Shown one piece after another: positions 18,064-28,085 of a DNA stretch of 64,000 nt. Made by a program: the position numbers and the translations under genes. Each line of letters starts with the position of its first letter. Within the stretch, counting starts at the first letter, position 1. Origin of the DNA: Pseudomonas sp. PH1b (GTDB taxonomy: Bacteria > Pseudomonadota > Gammaproteobacteria > Pseudomonadales > Pseudomonadaceae); the NCBI RefSeq assembly GCF_000633395.1, contig NZ_AYMU01000003.1, positions 186,001-250,000 on the forward strand. Direction: 5' to 3'. The notes under the pieces are model-generated. The model was not told the DNA's origin. It made no database searches and saw only the letters and a list, made by a program, of their open reading frames with translations.

Positions 18064-18600
18064 TCAGGCCTTGGCGGAGACGTTCTTGTCGGTCACCGTG
18101 GTGCCGTTGCCCTTGCCGTAGTTCTGCAGGCCCTGGAGTACGTAGATGGCTTTCTTGTACTCGGGAATCAGGTAGTTGGCGTACTTGTTGCCCTTGAGGT
18201 TGTTGCTCTGAATATCCTCGAGCTTCATGGCGAAGTACTCCAAAGCATTGAATGACTGCTCCGGATCCTTGGGAATCCCAAAACGATCGAACTGATCACC
18301 AGCATTGATCAGGTTCAACGCCGTCACATCACTGATCAGGCCATTGTTCTTGAGGAAAGTACTCATGCCTCCCAGGGACTTGGACGTGACATTGGTTGGA
18401 TCGAAGCCCTTGATCTGTTTGTGCAGCTTCAGCTCGTCCATCTTGCGGGTATTGAGCACTGTTGGATCGCTGCCCACCAGGGCCAGCATTTGCCGGACTT
18501 TGACGCTCTGCGATACAGGCTTGCTGGAGCGGGTACCGCCATCCTCGCGAACCAGCAGGCCAGCCTTGCTGGTCCAACCACCGACGTATCCGATTGCCAT
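18064..18600 (-). CDS. hypothetical protein in a low-GC patch
   Basis: A 178-residue protein starting MAIGYVGGWTSKAGLLVRED, with AGGAG seven bases upstream of the ATG at 18600. It is rich in Lys, Asn and Gly, with no signal peptide or membrane span, and probably mostly helical in its second half (ALEYFAMKLEDIQSNNLKGN). Its codon use is visibly less GC-rich than the neighbours, and the upstream 300 bases are AT-rich. I recognise no family. The composition suggests horizontal acquisition; possibilities such as a secreted effector cannot be tested from sequence. Confidence 0.65.
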   Translation of the reverse strand: MAIGYVGGWTSKAGLLVREDGGTRSSKPVSQSVKVRQMLALVGSDPTVLNTRKMDELKLHKQIKGFDPTNVTSKSLGGMSTFLKNNGLISDVTALNLINAGDQFDRFGIPKDPEQSFNALEYFAMKLEDIQSNNLKGNKYANYLIPEYKKAIYVLQGLQNYGKGNGTTVTDKNVSAKA

Positions 18601-19057
18601 GCCTTCACTCCTGTGCCGCCCTTGCCCCTTTGCGCCCCCTCCAACACCGCGCGTGAACGCTTGCGAAGGCTCTGCAATGGACGTAAGAGCGAATTGATTC
18701 ATTTGACTGGGCGCCAGTATCCACGCCCGAACTACGCACCAACAACGATTTATTTCCGATACTTACAAATATTGTACATTTTCGACACATTTCCTTGAAA
18801 GCCCCAATTCGGTGGGTTTCAACACTGCAACTGAAACACAAGCGTCAACTGTATCCACAGGTGCCTACTCAGAGGTGCTGGGTTTTTAGGCAGCGCCAAC
18901 CTGATTGGTCAATAGCTCGGCGCCGGCAGGCTCGACGCTGAATGTGACTTTTTTGCACGATCGTACTAAAGCCAAGCATGCTTGCGCCGACACCTTGTGG
19001 ATGCCCTGAAAAGGCTCACGACCCGAATAATAAAAACGCTCGGAAAGGACAGGCCCC
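18601..19057. other. AT-rich gap between orphan gene and chemoreceptor
   Basis: About 460 bp without a convincing gene. The middle (roughly 18740-18850) is clearly AT-richer than the rest of the window and must hold the promoters of both divergent genes. A short antisense frame here has no ribosome site and no recognisable content. GGAAAGGA just before 19058 is the chemoreceptor ribosome site. No strong operator or terminator was found. Confidence 0.5.
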
Positions 19058-21052
19058 ATGCCCGCTTTGCGCACGATTCAAGCCCGCTACACGCTGTTTC
19101 TGGTCCTGTTCATTGTCTTGATGCTGGTACTTACGGTGACCGGCATCAGCCAACTGGTCGCCCCCAAGCTGCGGCATACCGAAGAACAGGTGGTCCTCAA
19201 CCGCATCGCCGAAGTGGCGCAGCGCATCCAGGGCGAACTGCACAAGGTCCAGGCCCAGCAACGCAGCATCACCCAGACCATTCCCCTGCTCGACAGCGAC
19301 AGCATCGACAAGGTCCTGCCGGGCCTGGTGGACCAGTACGGCGAACAGAAAGTCTTCGGCGGCGGCATCTGGCCCCTGCCCGGCCAGCGCACCCCGGGCC
19401 GCACCAAGCACAGCACCTTCTGGCACCGCGACGCCTCCGGCAAGCTGGTGGTCAACGGCTTCTGGAACAGCGACCCGGCGCCCAACTACTACGAGCAGAC
19501 CTGGTACCGCGGCGGCCTGCAGACCACCCCCGGCCAGTGTGCCTGGGCCGCAGCCTACAAGGACGACGCCAGCGCCGAGCCGCGGACCAACTGCGCCATG
19601 GCCATCCAGCGCGACGGCCAGCCCTGGGGCGTGGCCACCATCGACGTGACCCTGGGCTTCTTCAACGAGCTGGTGGCCCGCCAGGAGAAAGCCCTCAACG
19701 CCCAGATGCTGATCGTCGAGGCCGACGGCAAGATCATCAGCAACAGCTCGCGGATCAATGGCCAGATCGTCCTCAAGAACATCCGCGACCTGAGCAGCGG
19801 CTCGCCATTCGCCGCCCAGGTCCAGGCCGCCCTGGCCCGGCACGACAGCGGTGCGCAGCGCGCCGAGTTCGATAATGCCGGGGTGCCCAGCACCTTTTTC
19901 ATCAGCGCCATCCAAGGCACGCCCTGGTTTCTCGCCAGCGTCCTGCCGACCCAGTTGCTCACGGCCCAGCGCGATGAGGTGCTGAGCACCCTGAGCCTGT
20001 TGCAGATTCCCATGGTGATCCTGCTGGTGCTGCTGCAGATCTATGCGATCCGCCAACTGGTGCAGCGGATGAAGGTCCTCAAGGGCAATATCGACGCCCT
20101 GGCCACCGGCGACGCCGACCTGACCCGGCGCATCACCATCCGCGCCGAGGATGAACTGGGGGCCATCGGCCATTCGGTCAACCGCTTCATCCAGTACCTG
20201 CAGGGCATGATCGGCGAAGTCACCCAGGCCACCACGGCCATGGCCGGCAGTCTCGAACAGTTGCAGCAGAGTTCGGCCCACAGCCAGCAGATTCTCCTGC
20301 GTCATGCCTCGGAAACCGACCAGACGGTGACCGCCATCACCCAGATGAGCAGCACCGCCGACAGCGTCGCCGCCAACGCGGCACAGACCGCCGACTTCAC
20401 CCGTCGCGCCAACGAGCATGCGGAGCGTTCGCGGGTGGTGGTGGGCGAAGCCTCCGGCAGCGTCATCGCGCTGATCGACGAGGTCGCCGAGGCCACCCAC
20501 CAGGTCGAAGCCATGCAGGCCGACGCCCAGCGCATCACCGAGGTCCTCGGGGTGATCGGCGCCATCGCCGGGCAGACCAACCTGCTGGCCCTGAATGCCG
20601 CCATCGAGGCCGCCCGGGCCGGGGAACAGGGGCTCGGTTTCGCGGTGGTCGCCGATGAGGTGCGTGCCCTGGCCGGGCGGACCCAGGACAGTACCTCGCA
20701 GATCAACGAAATGCTGGCCCGCCTGACCCAGGGCGTGAGCGCCTCGGTAAGCGCCATGGAGAACACCCAGAGCAGTTGCCAGTCCGCGGCGGATGCCACG
20801 GCACGGGTCAACAGCGGCCTGGACCAGATGGCCGACTCGGTCAGCCAGATCAACAGCCTCAGCACCCAGATCGCTACCGCCGCCGAACAGCAGAGCGCGG
20901 TGACCGAGGAGATCAACCGCAGCATGGTGAGCATCCGACACATGGTCGAGGAACTGGTGCAAAGCGCCCGGGCCGGTGAAAGCAACACCCAGAGCCTGTT
21001 GCAGGCCAACGCCCAGGTCAGCCACTTGATGGGCCGCTTCAAAGTCCGCTGA
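19058..21052 (+). CDS. methyl-accepting chemotaxis protein with periplasmic Cache-type sensor
   Basis: A 664-residue transducer. The first membrane span is about residues 10-30 ([20 protein letters not shown]). A large periplasmic region follows (about 35-300) with Cache-like features ([37 protein letters not shown]). The second span lies near 310-330, then HAMP and a cytoplasmic signalling domain whose hairpin tip is intact ([20 protein letters not shown], then [15 protein letters not shown]). It should sense a small ligand and signal through CheW/CheA. The ligand is unknown. Transcribed alone. Confidence 0.92.
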   Translation: MPALRTIQARYTLFLVLFIVLMLVLTVTGISQLVAPKLRHTEEQVVLNRIAEVAQRIQGELHKVQAQQRSITQTIPLLDSDSIDKVLPGLVDQYGEQKVFGGGIWPLPGQRTPGRTKHSTFWHRDASGKLVVNGFWNSDPAPNYYEQTWYRGGLQTTPGQCAWAAAYKDDASAEPRTNCAMAIQRDGQPWGVATIDVTLGFFNELVARQEKALNAQMLIVEADGKIISNSSRINGQIVLKNIRDLSSGSPFAAQVQAALARHDSGAQRAEFDNAGVPSTFFISAIQGTPWFLASVLPTQLLTAQRDEVLSTLSLLQIPMVILLVLLQIYAIRQLVQRMKVLKGNIDALATGDADLTRRITIRAEDELGAIGHSVNRFIQYLQGMIGEVTQATTAMAGSLEQLQQSSAHSQQILLRHASETDQTVTAITQMSSTADSVAANAAQTADFTRRANEHAERSRVVVGEASGSVIALIDEVAEATHQVEAMQADAQRITEVLGVIGAIAGQTNLLALNAAIEAARAGEQGLGFAVVADEVRALAGRTQDSTSQINEMLARLTQGVSASVSAMENTQSSCQSAADATARVNSGLDQMADSVSQINSLSTQIATAAEQQSAVTEEINRSMVSIRHMVEELVQSARAGESNTQSLLQANAQVSHLMGRFKVR

Positions 21053-21132
21053 ACGGTCTGCCCCCGTCGCTGGCAAGGCGCCACGGCGGGGCTATATTTG
21101 CAGCCTCCGGTCACAAGGAAGTGGGGTGCATC

Positions 21133-21588
21133 ATGGGTCAGCGCCAGACACACCTGTTGCAAGAGCAGATCAGCCATGAGCTGTTCATCCAGGCCAGCAT
21201 CGACACCGTCTACTACTACGTGACCCAGCCGGATCGCTGGCCGGAATGGCACCCCAGTTCCCTGCGGGCCGATACCGGCCTGTGCGGTTCCCTGCCCGCC
21301 GGCCATCGTTTCAGTGAGGTCCTGGATTTGCTCGGGGTCCAAATGCCCCTGAGCCACCGGGTGCTCAGCGCAGTTTTTCCCAAGGAGTTCAAGACCGTCT
21401 TCAGCTCCACCGCGCTGGACGGCTCGGTGCTCTTCCAACTGAGCAAGCTGAGCGATGGCACGCTGTTCAGGCGCACCCTGAGCTATGCCACCGACCTGCA
21501 ACTGAGCGGCCTGCGAACCCGCATGGAGCGACTCTCGGCGCAAGCCATGGCCAACCTCAAGCAGCACCTGGAAACCCCAGGCAACTGA
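21133..21588 (+). CDS. SRPBCC (START-like) family protein
   Basis: A 151-residue protein of the polyketide-cyclase/START-like lipid-binding fold. FIQASIDTVYYYVTQPDRWP is the typical first strand-helix-helix (the 'W.EWHP' pattern follows), and a long C-terminal helix (GLRTRMERLSAQAMANLKQH) closes the pocket. The start at 21133 has GGGGTG six bases upstream; a GTG four codons earlier is adjacent to the AAGGAA and less likely. Cytoplasmic; ligand unknown. It may be cotranscribed with the chemoreceptor, 80 bp upstream. Confidence 0.78.
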   Translation: MGQRQTHLLQEQISHELFIQASIDTVYYYVTQPDRWPEWHPSSLRADTGLCGSLPAGHRFSEVLDLLGVQMPLSHRVLSAVFPKEFKTVFSSTALDGSVLFQLSKLSDGTLFRRTLSYATDLQLSGLRTRMERLSAQAMANLKQHLETPGN

Positions 21589-21739
21589 GGGCAAGCCGTC
21601 AGGCGTGTCTGCCTCGCCCCTGTACCGCTGCAACCGAGCGGTGCCCTAACGCTCGCAAATCCATCTCCGTTCCAGGCCACCGAGGCCACGGCGCAGCCAT
21701 TGAGCCGGCCCGTGCAGCCCTGGGCCTGAAGCCCTGGGC

Positions 21740-21753
21740 TGACAATTATGTAA
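21740..21753. promoter_or_regulatory. candidate CopR/CusR box before copA
   Basis: TGACAATTATGTAA is an imperfect palindrome of the TTACA-N4-TGTAA type used by CopR/CusR response regulators. It is about 85 bp before copA and directly follows a strong imperfect hairpin (21715-21741) that may terminate transcription from upstream. A second TGACA occurs at 21771. Confidence 0.5.
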
Positions 21754-21836
21754 CCTGAACCTCAGTTTGCTGACAGCCACCGTTGATTAGCCTGGCAACC
21801 AATCTGCAATTCCAGGACTGACGGGGCTCTATCGGC

Positions 21837-23678
21837 ATGCATGGCAATCCAACAAGACGCAGTGTGATCAAAGGCCTGGCCGCCGGTGCGGTACTGACCG
21901 GCAGCGGACTCTGGCGGCAACCAGTGTGGGCCCAGGACAGCGGCAGCTACCCCCAGCAACTGAGCGGCCGCCAGTTCGACCTGTTCATAGCTCAAACACC
22001 GGTCAACTTCACCGGCAGCCCGCGCACCGCCATGACGATCAACGGGGGCCTGCCCGGCCCCTTGCTGCGCTGGCGCGAAGGCGACACCGTGACCATCCGT
22101 GTGCACAACCGCCTCGACCAGGACACCTCCATCCACTGGCACGGCATTCTCCTGCCGGCCAACATGGATGGGGTGCCGGGGCTGAGCTTCCACGGCATCG
22201 CACCGGATGGCCTCTACGAATACCGCTTCCAGGTACGGCAGAACGGCACCTACTGGTACCACAGCCATTCCGGGCTGCAGGAGCAGGCCGGGGTCTACGG
22301 CCCCCTGGTGATCGATGCCCGTGAACCGGAACCCTTCAAGTACGACCGCGAACAGGTGGTGATGCTCAGCGACTGGAGCGACCAGGCACCGGAACGCCTG
22401 ATGCACATCCTGAAAAAGCAGTCCGGCTACTTCAACCAGCACAAACGCACTGTTGGCGACTTTATCGAGGATGTCAGCCGCGACGGCTGGGCCGCCACCG
22501 TCGCCGATCGCAAGATGTGGGCCGAAATGAAGATGAGCCCCACCGACCTGGCCGATGTCAGCGGCGCCACCTACAGCTACCTGCTCAATGGCCAGACTCC
22601 CGGCAGTAACTGGACCGGGCTATTCCGGCCGGGGGAAACCCTGCGCTTGCGCTTGATCAATGGCTCGGCCATGACCTACTTCGATGTCCGGATTCCCGGA
22701 CTGAAAATGACCGTGGTCGCCGCCGATGGCCAATACGTGCATCCGGTCAGCGTCGACGAACTGCGCATTGCCGTGGCCGAAACCTACGATGTGCTGGTCG
22801 AGCCGGGCCGGGAGCCGGCCTATACCCTCTTCGCCCAGTCCATGGACCGTAGCGGCTATGCCCGCGGCACTCTCGCCGTGCACCAGGGCCTCAGCGCGCC
22901 GGTTCCGGCCCTGGACCCGCGTCCGCTGATCAGCATGGCCGACATGGGCATGGACCACAGCAGCATGGCGGGCATGGACCACGGTGCCTCAGCCGGCATC
23001 GGCGAGCTGCAGAGCATGGATCAGGAGCAGATGGCCGGCATGGACCACAGCGCCCCGTCCAGGATCGACAGCATGCCGAACATGGACCACAGCCAGATGG
23101 CCGGCATGAACCATGGAGCAATGAGCGGCATGGCCCCGATGCAGTCCCATCCGGCATCGGAAAGCGGCAACCCGCTGGTGGACATGCAAACCATGAGCCC
23201 TGCGCCCAAGCTCGCCGACCCGGGCATCGGCCTGCGCAACAACGGTCGACGGGTCCTGACCTATGCCGACCTGCGCAGTACCTTCGACGATCCCGATGGC
23301 CGTGAGCCAAGCCGCACCATCGAGCTGCACCTGACCGGGCACATGGAGAAGTTCGCCTGGTCCTTCGACGGCATCAAGTTCAGCGATGCCCAGCCCTTGC
23401 GCCTGACCTACGGCGAGCGGGTGCGCATCACCCTGGTCAACGACACCATGATGACCCACCCCATCCACCTGCACGGGGTCTGGAGCGATCTGGAGGATGA
23501 GCAAGGGCGTTTCCTGGTGCGCAAGCACACCATCGACATGCCTCCAGGCACCCGGCGCAGCTATCGGGTCACCGCCGACGCCCTGGGCCGCTGGGCCTAT
23601 CACTGCCACCTGCTGTTCCACATGGAGATGGGCATGTTCCGCGAAGTACGAATCGAGGAAGCGAGGGTCCCGGCATGA
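21837..23678 (+). CDS. copA: copper-resistance multicopper oxidase CopA
   Basis: A 613-residue periplasmic oxidase. A twin-arginine signal is present ([14 protein letters not shown], Arg7-Arg8). The copper ligands are intact: HWH at 100-102, HSH at 142-144, HPIHLH at 541-546 and [12 protein letters not shown] at 589-600, giving Cys590, His595 and Met600 for the type 1 copper. Between about 367 and 434 is a Met/His-rich insert with repeats of the form MDHS-MAGM, typical of CopA from copper-resistant pseudomonads and thought to bind Cu(I). It oxidises or sequesters copper in the periplasm. First gene of copABCD; its stop overlaps the copB start. Confidence 0.95.
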   Translation: MHGNPTRRSVIKGLAAGAVLTGSGLWRQPVWAQDSGSYPQQLSGRQFDLFIAQTPVNFTGSPRTAMTINGGLPGPLLRWREGDTVTIRVHNRLDQDTSIHWHGILLPANMDGVPGLSFHGIAPDGLYEYRFQVRQNGTYWYHSHSGLQEQAGVYGPLVIDAREPEPFKYDREQVVMLSDWSDQAPERLMHILKKQSGYFNQHKRTVGDFIEDVSRDGWAATVADRKMWAEMKMSPTDLADVSGATYSYLLNGQTPGSNWTGLFRPGETLRLRLINGSAMTYFDVRIPGLKMTVVAADGQYVHPVSVDELRIAVAETYDVLVEPGREPAYTLFAQSMDRSGYARGTLAVHQGLSAPVPALDPRPLISMADMGMDHSSMAGMDHGASAGIGELQSMDQEQMAGMDHSAPSRIDSMPNMDHSQMAGMNHGAMSGMAPMQSHPASESGNPLVDMQTMSPAPKLADPGIGLRNNGRRVLTYADLRSTFDDPDGREPSRTIELHLTGHMEKFAWSFDGIKFSDAQPLRLTYGERVRITLVNDTMMTHPIHLHGVWSDLEDEQGRFLVRKHTIDMPPGTRRSYRVTADALGRWAYHCHLLFHMEMGMFREVRIEEARVPA

Positions 23679-24556
23679 AGCTCACACTCTCCCGACTCTT
23701 GCCCGGGGCCCTGCTCGGCCTCGGCTTGTGCAGCGCCCAGGCCGCCGACCATCGGCCAGCCTCCGGTGCCGGCGAACAGCTGCAGATGAACACAATGGCC
23801 GACGATGGCTGGCAGGCCATGGACAGCGCCCCGGCGCGCAGCACCTCGCGCACGCCGATACCGACACCGACCGATGCCGATCGCCGGGCCGCCTTTCCCG
23901 AAGTGTCCGGGCATGGCGTGCATGACAAGGCCATCAACTCGTTCTGGCTGCTCAATCAGCTGGAGTACCAGGACGCCGACCAGGGCAGCGCCCTGGCCTG
24001 GGAATTGAACGGCTGGGTCGGTGGCGACATCGATCGCCTGTGGCTGCGCAGCGAAGGCGAACGCAGCGCGGGGGTCACCGAAAAAGCCGAACTCGAGGCC
24101 CTCTGGGGACTCGCCATCGGCCCCTGGTGGGATCTGGTTGGTGGCGTGCGCCAGGACTTCAAGCCCGGTTCGCCGCAGACCTGGGCCGCGTTCGGCCTGC
24201 AAGGCATGGCCCTGTACAACTTCGAGAGCCAGGCCACCTTCTATATAGGCGAAGCTGGCCAGACCGCCCTGCGCCTCAAGGGCGACTACGACATCCTGCT
24301 GAGCAACCGGCTGATCCTGCAACCCACAGCCGAGGTCAACCTCTACAGCCGCAACGACCCGCAGCGCGGCAGCGGCTCCGGGCTGGCGCAAACCGAAGCC
24401 GGCCTGCGCCTGCGTTATGAACTGCACCGCCAGTTTGCGCCTTATGTGGGGGTGACCTGGAACCGCAGCTATGGCAGTACCGCCGACTATCGCCACGAAG
24501 AAGGCGAAAAGCGCAGCGAGGCGCGCTGGGTCCTGGGCCTGCGCCTGTGGTTCTGA
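23675..24556 (+). CDS. copB: outer-membrane copper-resistance protein CopB
   Basis: A 293-residue protein with a signal peptide ([20 protein letters not shown], cleaved after AQA) and a beta-barrel body ending in aromatic Phe ([10 protein letters not shown]), the CopB family signature. The N-terminal linker is short compared with CopB of P. syringae, and the Met-rich repeats found there are nearly absent here. It sits in the outer membrane and is needed for full copper tolerance. Overlaps copA by four bases (ATGA). Confidence 0.93.
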   Translation: MKLTLSRLLPGALLGLGLCSAQAADHRPASGAGEQLQMNTMADDGWQAMDSAPARSTSRTPIPTPTDADRRAAFPEVSGHGVHDKAINSFWLLNQLEYQDADQGSALAWELNGWVGGDIDRLWLRSEGERSAGVTEKAELEALWGLAIGPWWDLVGGVRQDFKPGSPQTWAAFGLQGMALYNFESQATFYIGEAGQTALRLKGDYDILLSNRLILQPTAEVNLYSRNDPQRGSGSGLAQTEAGLRLRYELHRQFAPYVGVTWNRSYGSTADYRHEEGEKRSEARWVLGLRLWF

Positions 24557-24618
24557 GCCTGTACCCCGCACCTCAACAGCAATCCCCCACCTCTCTCCCT
24601 TGTCGTCAGGAGCCTTGC

Positions 24619-24996
24619 ATGCCCTACCTGAAAAAACTCAGCCTTGTTCTCGGCTGCTCACTGCTGTTGGCCGGAATCGCCCAGGCCCACCCGAAACTGC
24701 TGTCCTCGCTGCCCAGCGAAGGCGCTCGCGGCCCTGCGCCGGAACGCATCGAACTGAAGTTTTCGGAAAGCCTCACCCCGGCCTTCTCTGGCGCCCGGCT
24801 GATGATGACCGCCATGCCCGGCATGGCTCACCCACCGATGCCGATCAAGGCCGGCATCGCGCCGGGCAGCGACCCCAAGACCATGATCATCACCCCGGCC
24901 AGCCGCCTGGCAGCCGGTGGCTACAAGGTCGAATGGCGGGCGGTTTCCGCCGACACCCACCCGATCACCGGTGCCGTTACCTTTACCGTGGATTGA
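24619..24996 (+). CDS. copC: periplasmic copper-binding protein CopC
   Basis: A 125-residue exported protein. Signal peptide to AQA, so His24 becomes the mature N-terminus, the known Cu(II) ligand of CopC; the second site is represented by Asp112 and His114 (SADTHP). The Met-rich loop MMTAMPGMAHPPMP (about 62-75) matches the Cu(I) site. The 102-residue mature size fits the family. The start at 24619 is used; an earlier in-frame ATG belongs to the copB tail region. CAGGAG lies upstream. It passes copper to or from CopD. Confidence 0.93.
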   Translation: MPYLKKLSLVLGCSLLLAGIAQAHPKLLSSLPSEGARGPAPERIELKFSESLTPAFSGARLMMTAMPGMAHPPMPIKAGIAPGSDPKTMIITPASRLAAGGYKVEWRAVSADTHPITGAVTFTVD

Positions 24997-24999
24997 GCT

Positions 25000-25905
25000 A
25001 TGGACCCTGCCATCACCATCGGCCTGCGCCTGGCCCTGTACCTGGACCTGATGCTGCTGTTCGGCCTGCTGCTCTTTCACACCCCCACAGCCTGCCAGTC
25101 GCGGCACCTGCAACGCCTGGTGCCGGGCCTGGCGCTGCTTGGCCTGCTGCTATCGCTGGCCGCCATGCTGCAGCTGGCCCTGGACCTCAGCGGCTTGAGC
25201 CACGTCAGCGAGTTGCAGGCCCAGACGCTGTGGATGCTGTGGACGCAAACCGCCGTCGGCCAGAGCTGGGGCGTACGCCTGCTGATGCTGCTGGCGGTCC
25301 TGGCCCTGGCCGGCCATGCCCGGGCATCCCTCCGACGCTGGATCGCGCTCGGCTGCGCAGGCATCGCCCTGGCGACCCTGGCCTGGGCCGGGCATGGCGC
25401 CATGAGCGAAGGGACGCGCCATGTCCTGCACCTGTTCAACGACATCCTCCACCTGTGGGCGGCCGGAGCCTGGATCGGCGCGTTGGCCGCATTCCTCCTG
25501 CTGCTGTACAGCCGGGCCCCGGCCGACGAAGCACAGGTGCGCCTGCTGGCCAGTCGCCTCAGGGGGTTCGAGCAGGCCGGTGGGCTGATCGTGTTCAGCC
25601 TGCTGCTGAGTGGGGTACTCAATCACCTGCTGGTCAGTGGCCCGGAGTTCATCACCCTGCAGGACGGCCTCTATGGCTCGCTGTTGCTGCTCAAGCTACT
25701 GCTGTTCGCCGTCATGCTCGCGCTCGCCGCACTCAACCGCTGGCAGCTGACACCCCAACTGCAGCGCTCGATCCAAAGCGGCGACCACCGGGCAGCGATC
25801 GCCGCCCTGCGCCGCAGCCTGACACTGGAGGCATCGTTGGCAGTACTGGTGCTCTGCCTGGTGGCCTGGCTGGGCACCCTGAGCCCGACCAGCGCCCGCA
25901 GTTGA
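25000..25905 (+). CDS. copD: copper-resistance inner-membrane protein CopD
   Basis: A 301-residue polytopic protein with about eight hydrophobic helices and conserved His residues (HTPT, AGHGAMSEGTRHVLHLFNDILHLWAA is the family core, here around residues 130-155). CopD imports copper across the inner membrane with CopC. The gene starts three bases after the copC stop, so the two are translationally coupled. Confidence 0.92.
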   Translation: MDPAITIGLRLALYLDLMLLFGLLLFHTPTACQSRHLQRLVPGLALLGLLLSLAAMLQLALDLSGLSHVSELQAQTLWMLWTQTAVGQSWGVRLLMLLAVLALAGHARASLRRWIALGCAGIALATLAWAGHGAMSEGTRHVLHLFNDILHLWAAGAWIGALAAFLLLLYSRAPADEAQVRLLASRLRGFEQAGGLIVFSLLLSGVLNHLLVSGPEFITLQDGLYGSLLLLKLLLFAVMLALAALNRWQLTPQLQRSIQSGDHRAAIAALRRSLTLEASLAVLVLCLVAWLGTLSPTSARS

Positions 25906-26018
25906 TTGGTATAACTTTGATACACAAGCCTCGCTCCTGGCGCGTTAAAAACCGCAAAATGCATGACGATCCACCCGGGCCTCCCGGGCCTTCTCTTTCG
26001 CTCAACACGAGACACTGC

Positions 26019-26468
26019 ATGAAACACTCCCTGCGTCTGGCGGCCTTGTCCGCACTGTTCCTCACCTCCCTGGCCCAGGCAGGCGACTTGATCCCCATCG
26101 ACGTGCACCGGGACGCCAACTGCGGCTGCTGCAAGAAATGGATCGAGCACCTGCAGGACAACGGCTTTGCCGTCACCGACCATGTGGAGGACAACATGAG
26201 CGCGGTCAAGCAGCGCCTGGGCGTCGCGCCCCGCCTGGGCTCCTGCCACACCGCGGTGATCGACGGCAAGTTCGTCGAGGGCCACGTGCCCGCCGAACAG
26301 GTGCTGGCCCTGCGCAAGCGCGACGACCTGCTGGGCATCGCTGCCCCGGGCATGCCCATGGGCTCGCCCGGCATGGAAATGGACGGCATGGGCGCCGACG
26401 CATTCCAGGTCATCGGCCTGACCCGTGAAGGCCGGGACGTAGTGGTCGCGGACTACCCGGCCCGTTGA
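26019..26468 (+). CDS. DUF411 copper-associated periplasmic protein
   Basis: A 149-residue exported protein. The signal peptide ends around AQA (residues 19-21). The DUF411 hallmark Cys cluster is Cys35, Cys37 and Cys38 (DANCGCCKKW), with Cys76-His77 (LGSCHTA) and GKFVEGHVPA. The C-terminal part adds a short Met/Gly stretch (PGMPMGSPGMEMDGMG), in line with metal binding. Members are usually linked to copper loci. It follows copD after 113 bp and ends overlapping the next gene. The coding start is the ATG at 26019; the same frame is open far upstream over copC/copD in another phase. Confidence 0.88.
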   Translation: MKHSLRLAALSALFLTSLAQAGDLIPIDVHRDANCGCCKKWIEHLQDNGFAVTDHVEDNMSAVKQRLGVAPRLGSCHTAVIDGKFVEGHVPAEQVLALRKRDDLLGIAAPGMPMGSPGMEMDGMGADAFQVIGLTREGRDVVVADYPAR

Positions 26469-26902
26469 TCCTCGGCGCCTACTTCAGCCTGTTCGGGGCG
26501 GCGTTCATTGCCGCCACCCTGCTGCCCCTGCAATCGGAAGCGCTGCTGGTAGGGTTGCTGCTCAACAGTCAGGCCGCCGTCCTCGGCCTGTGGCTGGTGG
26601 CGACCCTGGGCAATGTGCTGGGCTCCCTGGTCAACTGGTGGCTGGGGCTGCGCCTCGAACACTACAAGGACCGTCGCTGGTTCCCGGTCAGCCCGCGCCA
26701 CCTGGAACGGGCCCGGGTGCATTACCAGCGCTGGGGCCACTGGTCGCTGCTGCTGAGCTGGATGCCGGTGATCGGCGATCCGCTGACCCTGGTGGCCGGG
26801 GTGATGGGCGAGCCGCTCAAGCGCTTCGTGCTGATCGTCACCCTGGCCAAGGGCCTGCGCTATGCGCTGCTGGTGTGGCTGACCCTGGGCTGGATCGGCT
26901 GA
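26465..26902 (+). CDS. YqaA/DedA-like inner-membrane protein
   Basis: A 145-residue protein with four probable helices and the motif GNVLGSLVNWWLGLRLEHYK, typical of the YqaA branch near DedA. The start is a TTG at 26465 lying inside the DUF411 stop (CGTTGATC), giving four bases of overlap and suggesting coupled translation. Function is unknown; copper-operon membership is inferred from the overlap. The unusual start codon implies low expression. Confidence 0.8.
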   Translation: MILGAYFSLFGAAFIAATLLPLQSEALLVGLLLNSQAAVLGLWLVATLGNVLGSLVNWWLGLRLEHYKDRRWFPVSPRHLERARVHYQRWGHWSLLLSWMPVIGDPLTLVAGVMGEPLKRFVLIVTLAKGLRYALLVWLTLGWIG

Positions 26903-27059
26903 CCCTGAGCCCGTTACCTGGCGGGGCTGCAACCCCTGCCGCGGCTTGAGCCCACCACTCCTGCGACCCCGTTGAACCTTTGGCGGCCGGGGCTGCCTGT
27001 GCTTAACGTTGCCCTAATCGCACCATTCCAGCATCGCCCACACCCTCAGGAGTGCTTCC

Positions 27060-28070
27060 ATGTTGCCCATTGCCCCTCGTTGGCTGAGCCCCCTGCTGCT
27101 GACCATGGCCCTGCCTGCCCTGGGGGCCGAGGCGCCGGTCTACGGCCCGCAGTTGCAGGGCTTCGCCTACCCCTATGCGTTGCAGCACTTCGATTTCCAG
27201 TCTCAGGGCCAGTCCCTGCAGATGGGCTACATGGACGTCCCGGCCAAGGCGCCGGCCAATGGCCGCAGCCTGGTGCTGATGCACGGCAAGAACTTCTGCG
27301 GCGCCACCTGGGACAGCTCGATCAAGGCCCTGAGCACCGCTGGCTACCGGGTGATAGTCCCGGACCAGATCGGCTTCTGCAGCTCCAGCAAACCCGAGCA
27401 CTACCAATACAGCTTCCAGCAACTGGCGCAGAACACCCATCAACTGCTGGACCACCTGGGAATCGACCAGGCCAGCCTGCTCGGGCACTCCACCGGCGGC
27501 ATGCTGGCTACCCGCTATGCCCTGCAGTACCCGGACCAGGTGCAGCAACTGGCCCTGGTCAACCCCATCGGCCTGGAGGACTGGAAAGCCCTCGGCGTCC
27601 CCTGGCGCAGCGTCGACCAGTGGTATCAGCGGGAATTGCAGCAAAGCGCCGAGGGCCTGCGGGCCTACGAACAGCAGACCTACTACGCCGGGCGCTGGAA
27701 GCCCGAATACCAGCGCTGGGTGGACATGCTCACCGGGCTCAACCAGGGCCCCGGCAAGCGCCTGGTGGCATGGAATTCGGCGTTGATCTACGACATGATC
27801 TTCACCCAGCCGGTGTACTACGAGTTCCAGGACCTGAAGGTGCCGACCCTGCTGCTGATCGGCACCGCCGACAGCACCGCGATCGGCAGCGATATCGCCG
27901 CGCCCGAGGTCAAGGCGCGGATCGGCCATTACCAGGACCTGGGCCGCCAGGTGGCTAAGCGCATCCCCCACTCGACCCTGATCGAGTTCCCGGGGTTGGG
28001 CCACGCACCGCAGATGGAACAACCCGAACCCTTTCACCAGGCCCTGCTGGGCTGGTTGAAAGGTCCCTGA
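27060..28070 (+). CDS. exported alpha/beta hydrolase
   Basis: A 336-residue hydrolase with a signal peptide (LSPLLLTMALPALGAEA). The triad is Ser144 (LLGHSTGG), Asp271 (LIGTADST) and His315 (GLGHAPQ); the oxyanion motif HGKN lies near 78-81. The pattern resembles the epoxide hydrolase/haloalkane-type branch, but the catalytic residue is Ser, so an esterase or lactonase role is more likely. AGGAG precedes the start. A hydroxyacid dehydrogenase follows 15 bp downstream, and the two may form an operon. Confidence 0.88.
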   Translation: MLPIAPRWLSPLLLTMALPALGAEAPVYGPQLQGFAYPYALQHFDFQSQGQSLQMGYMDVPAKAPANGRSLVLMHGKNFCGATWDSSIKALSTAGYRVIVPDQIGFCSSSKPEHYQYSFQQLAQNTHQLLDHLGIDQASLLGHSTGGMLATRYALQYPDQVQQLALVNPIGLEDWKALGVPWRSVDQWYQRELQQSAEGLRAYEQQTYYAGRWKPEYQRWVDMLTGLNQGPGKRLVAWNSALIYDMIFTQPVYYEFQDLKVPTLLLIGTADSTAIGSDIAAPEVKARIGHYQDLGRQVAKRIPHSTLIEFPGLGHAPQMEQPEPFHQALLGWLKGP

Positions 28071-28085
28071 CCGAGGAGCCCGGAC

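Noticed and set aside
18605..18841. 78-residue minus-strand frame with several Cys in the AT-rich gap
   Set aside because: Overlaps the start of the orphan gene in another phase, has no ribosome site and shows no protein-like pattern.
18841..18870. LexA-like CTGTATCCACAG
   Set aside because: Only 12 bases, whereas the SOS box needs CTGT-N8-ACAG (16 bases).
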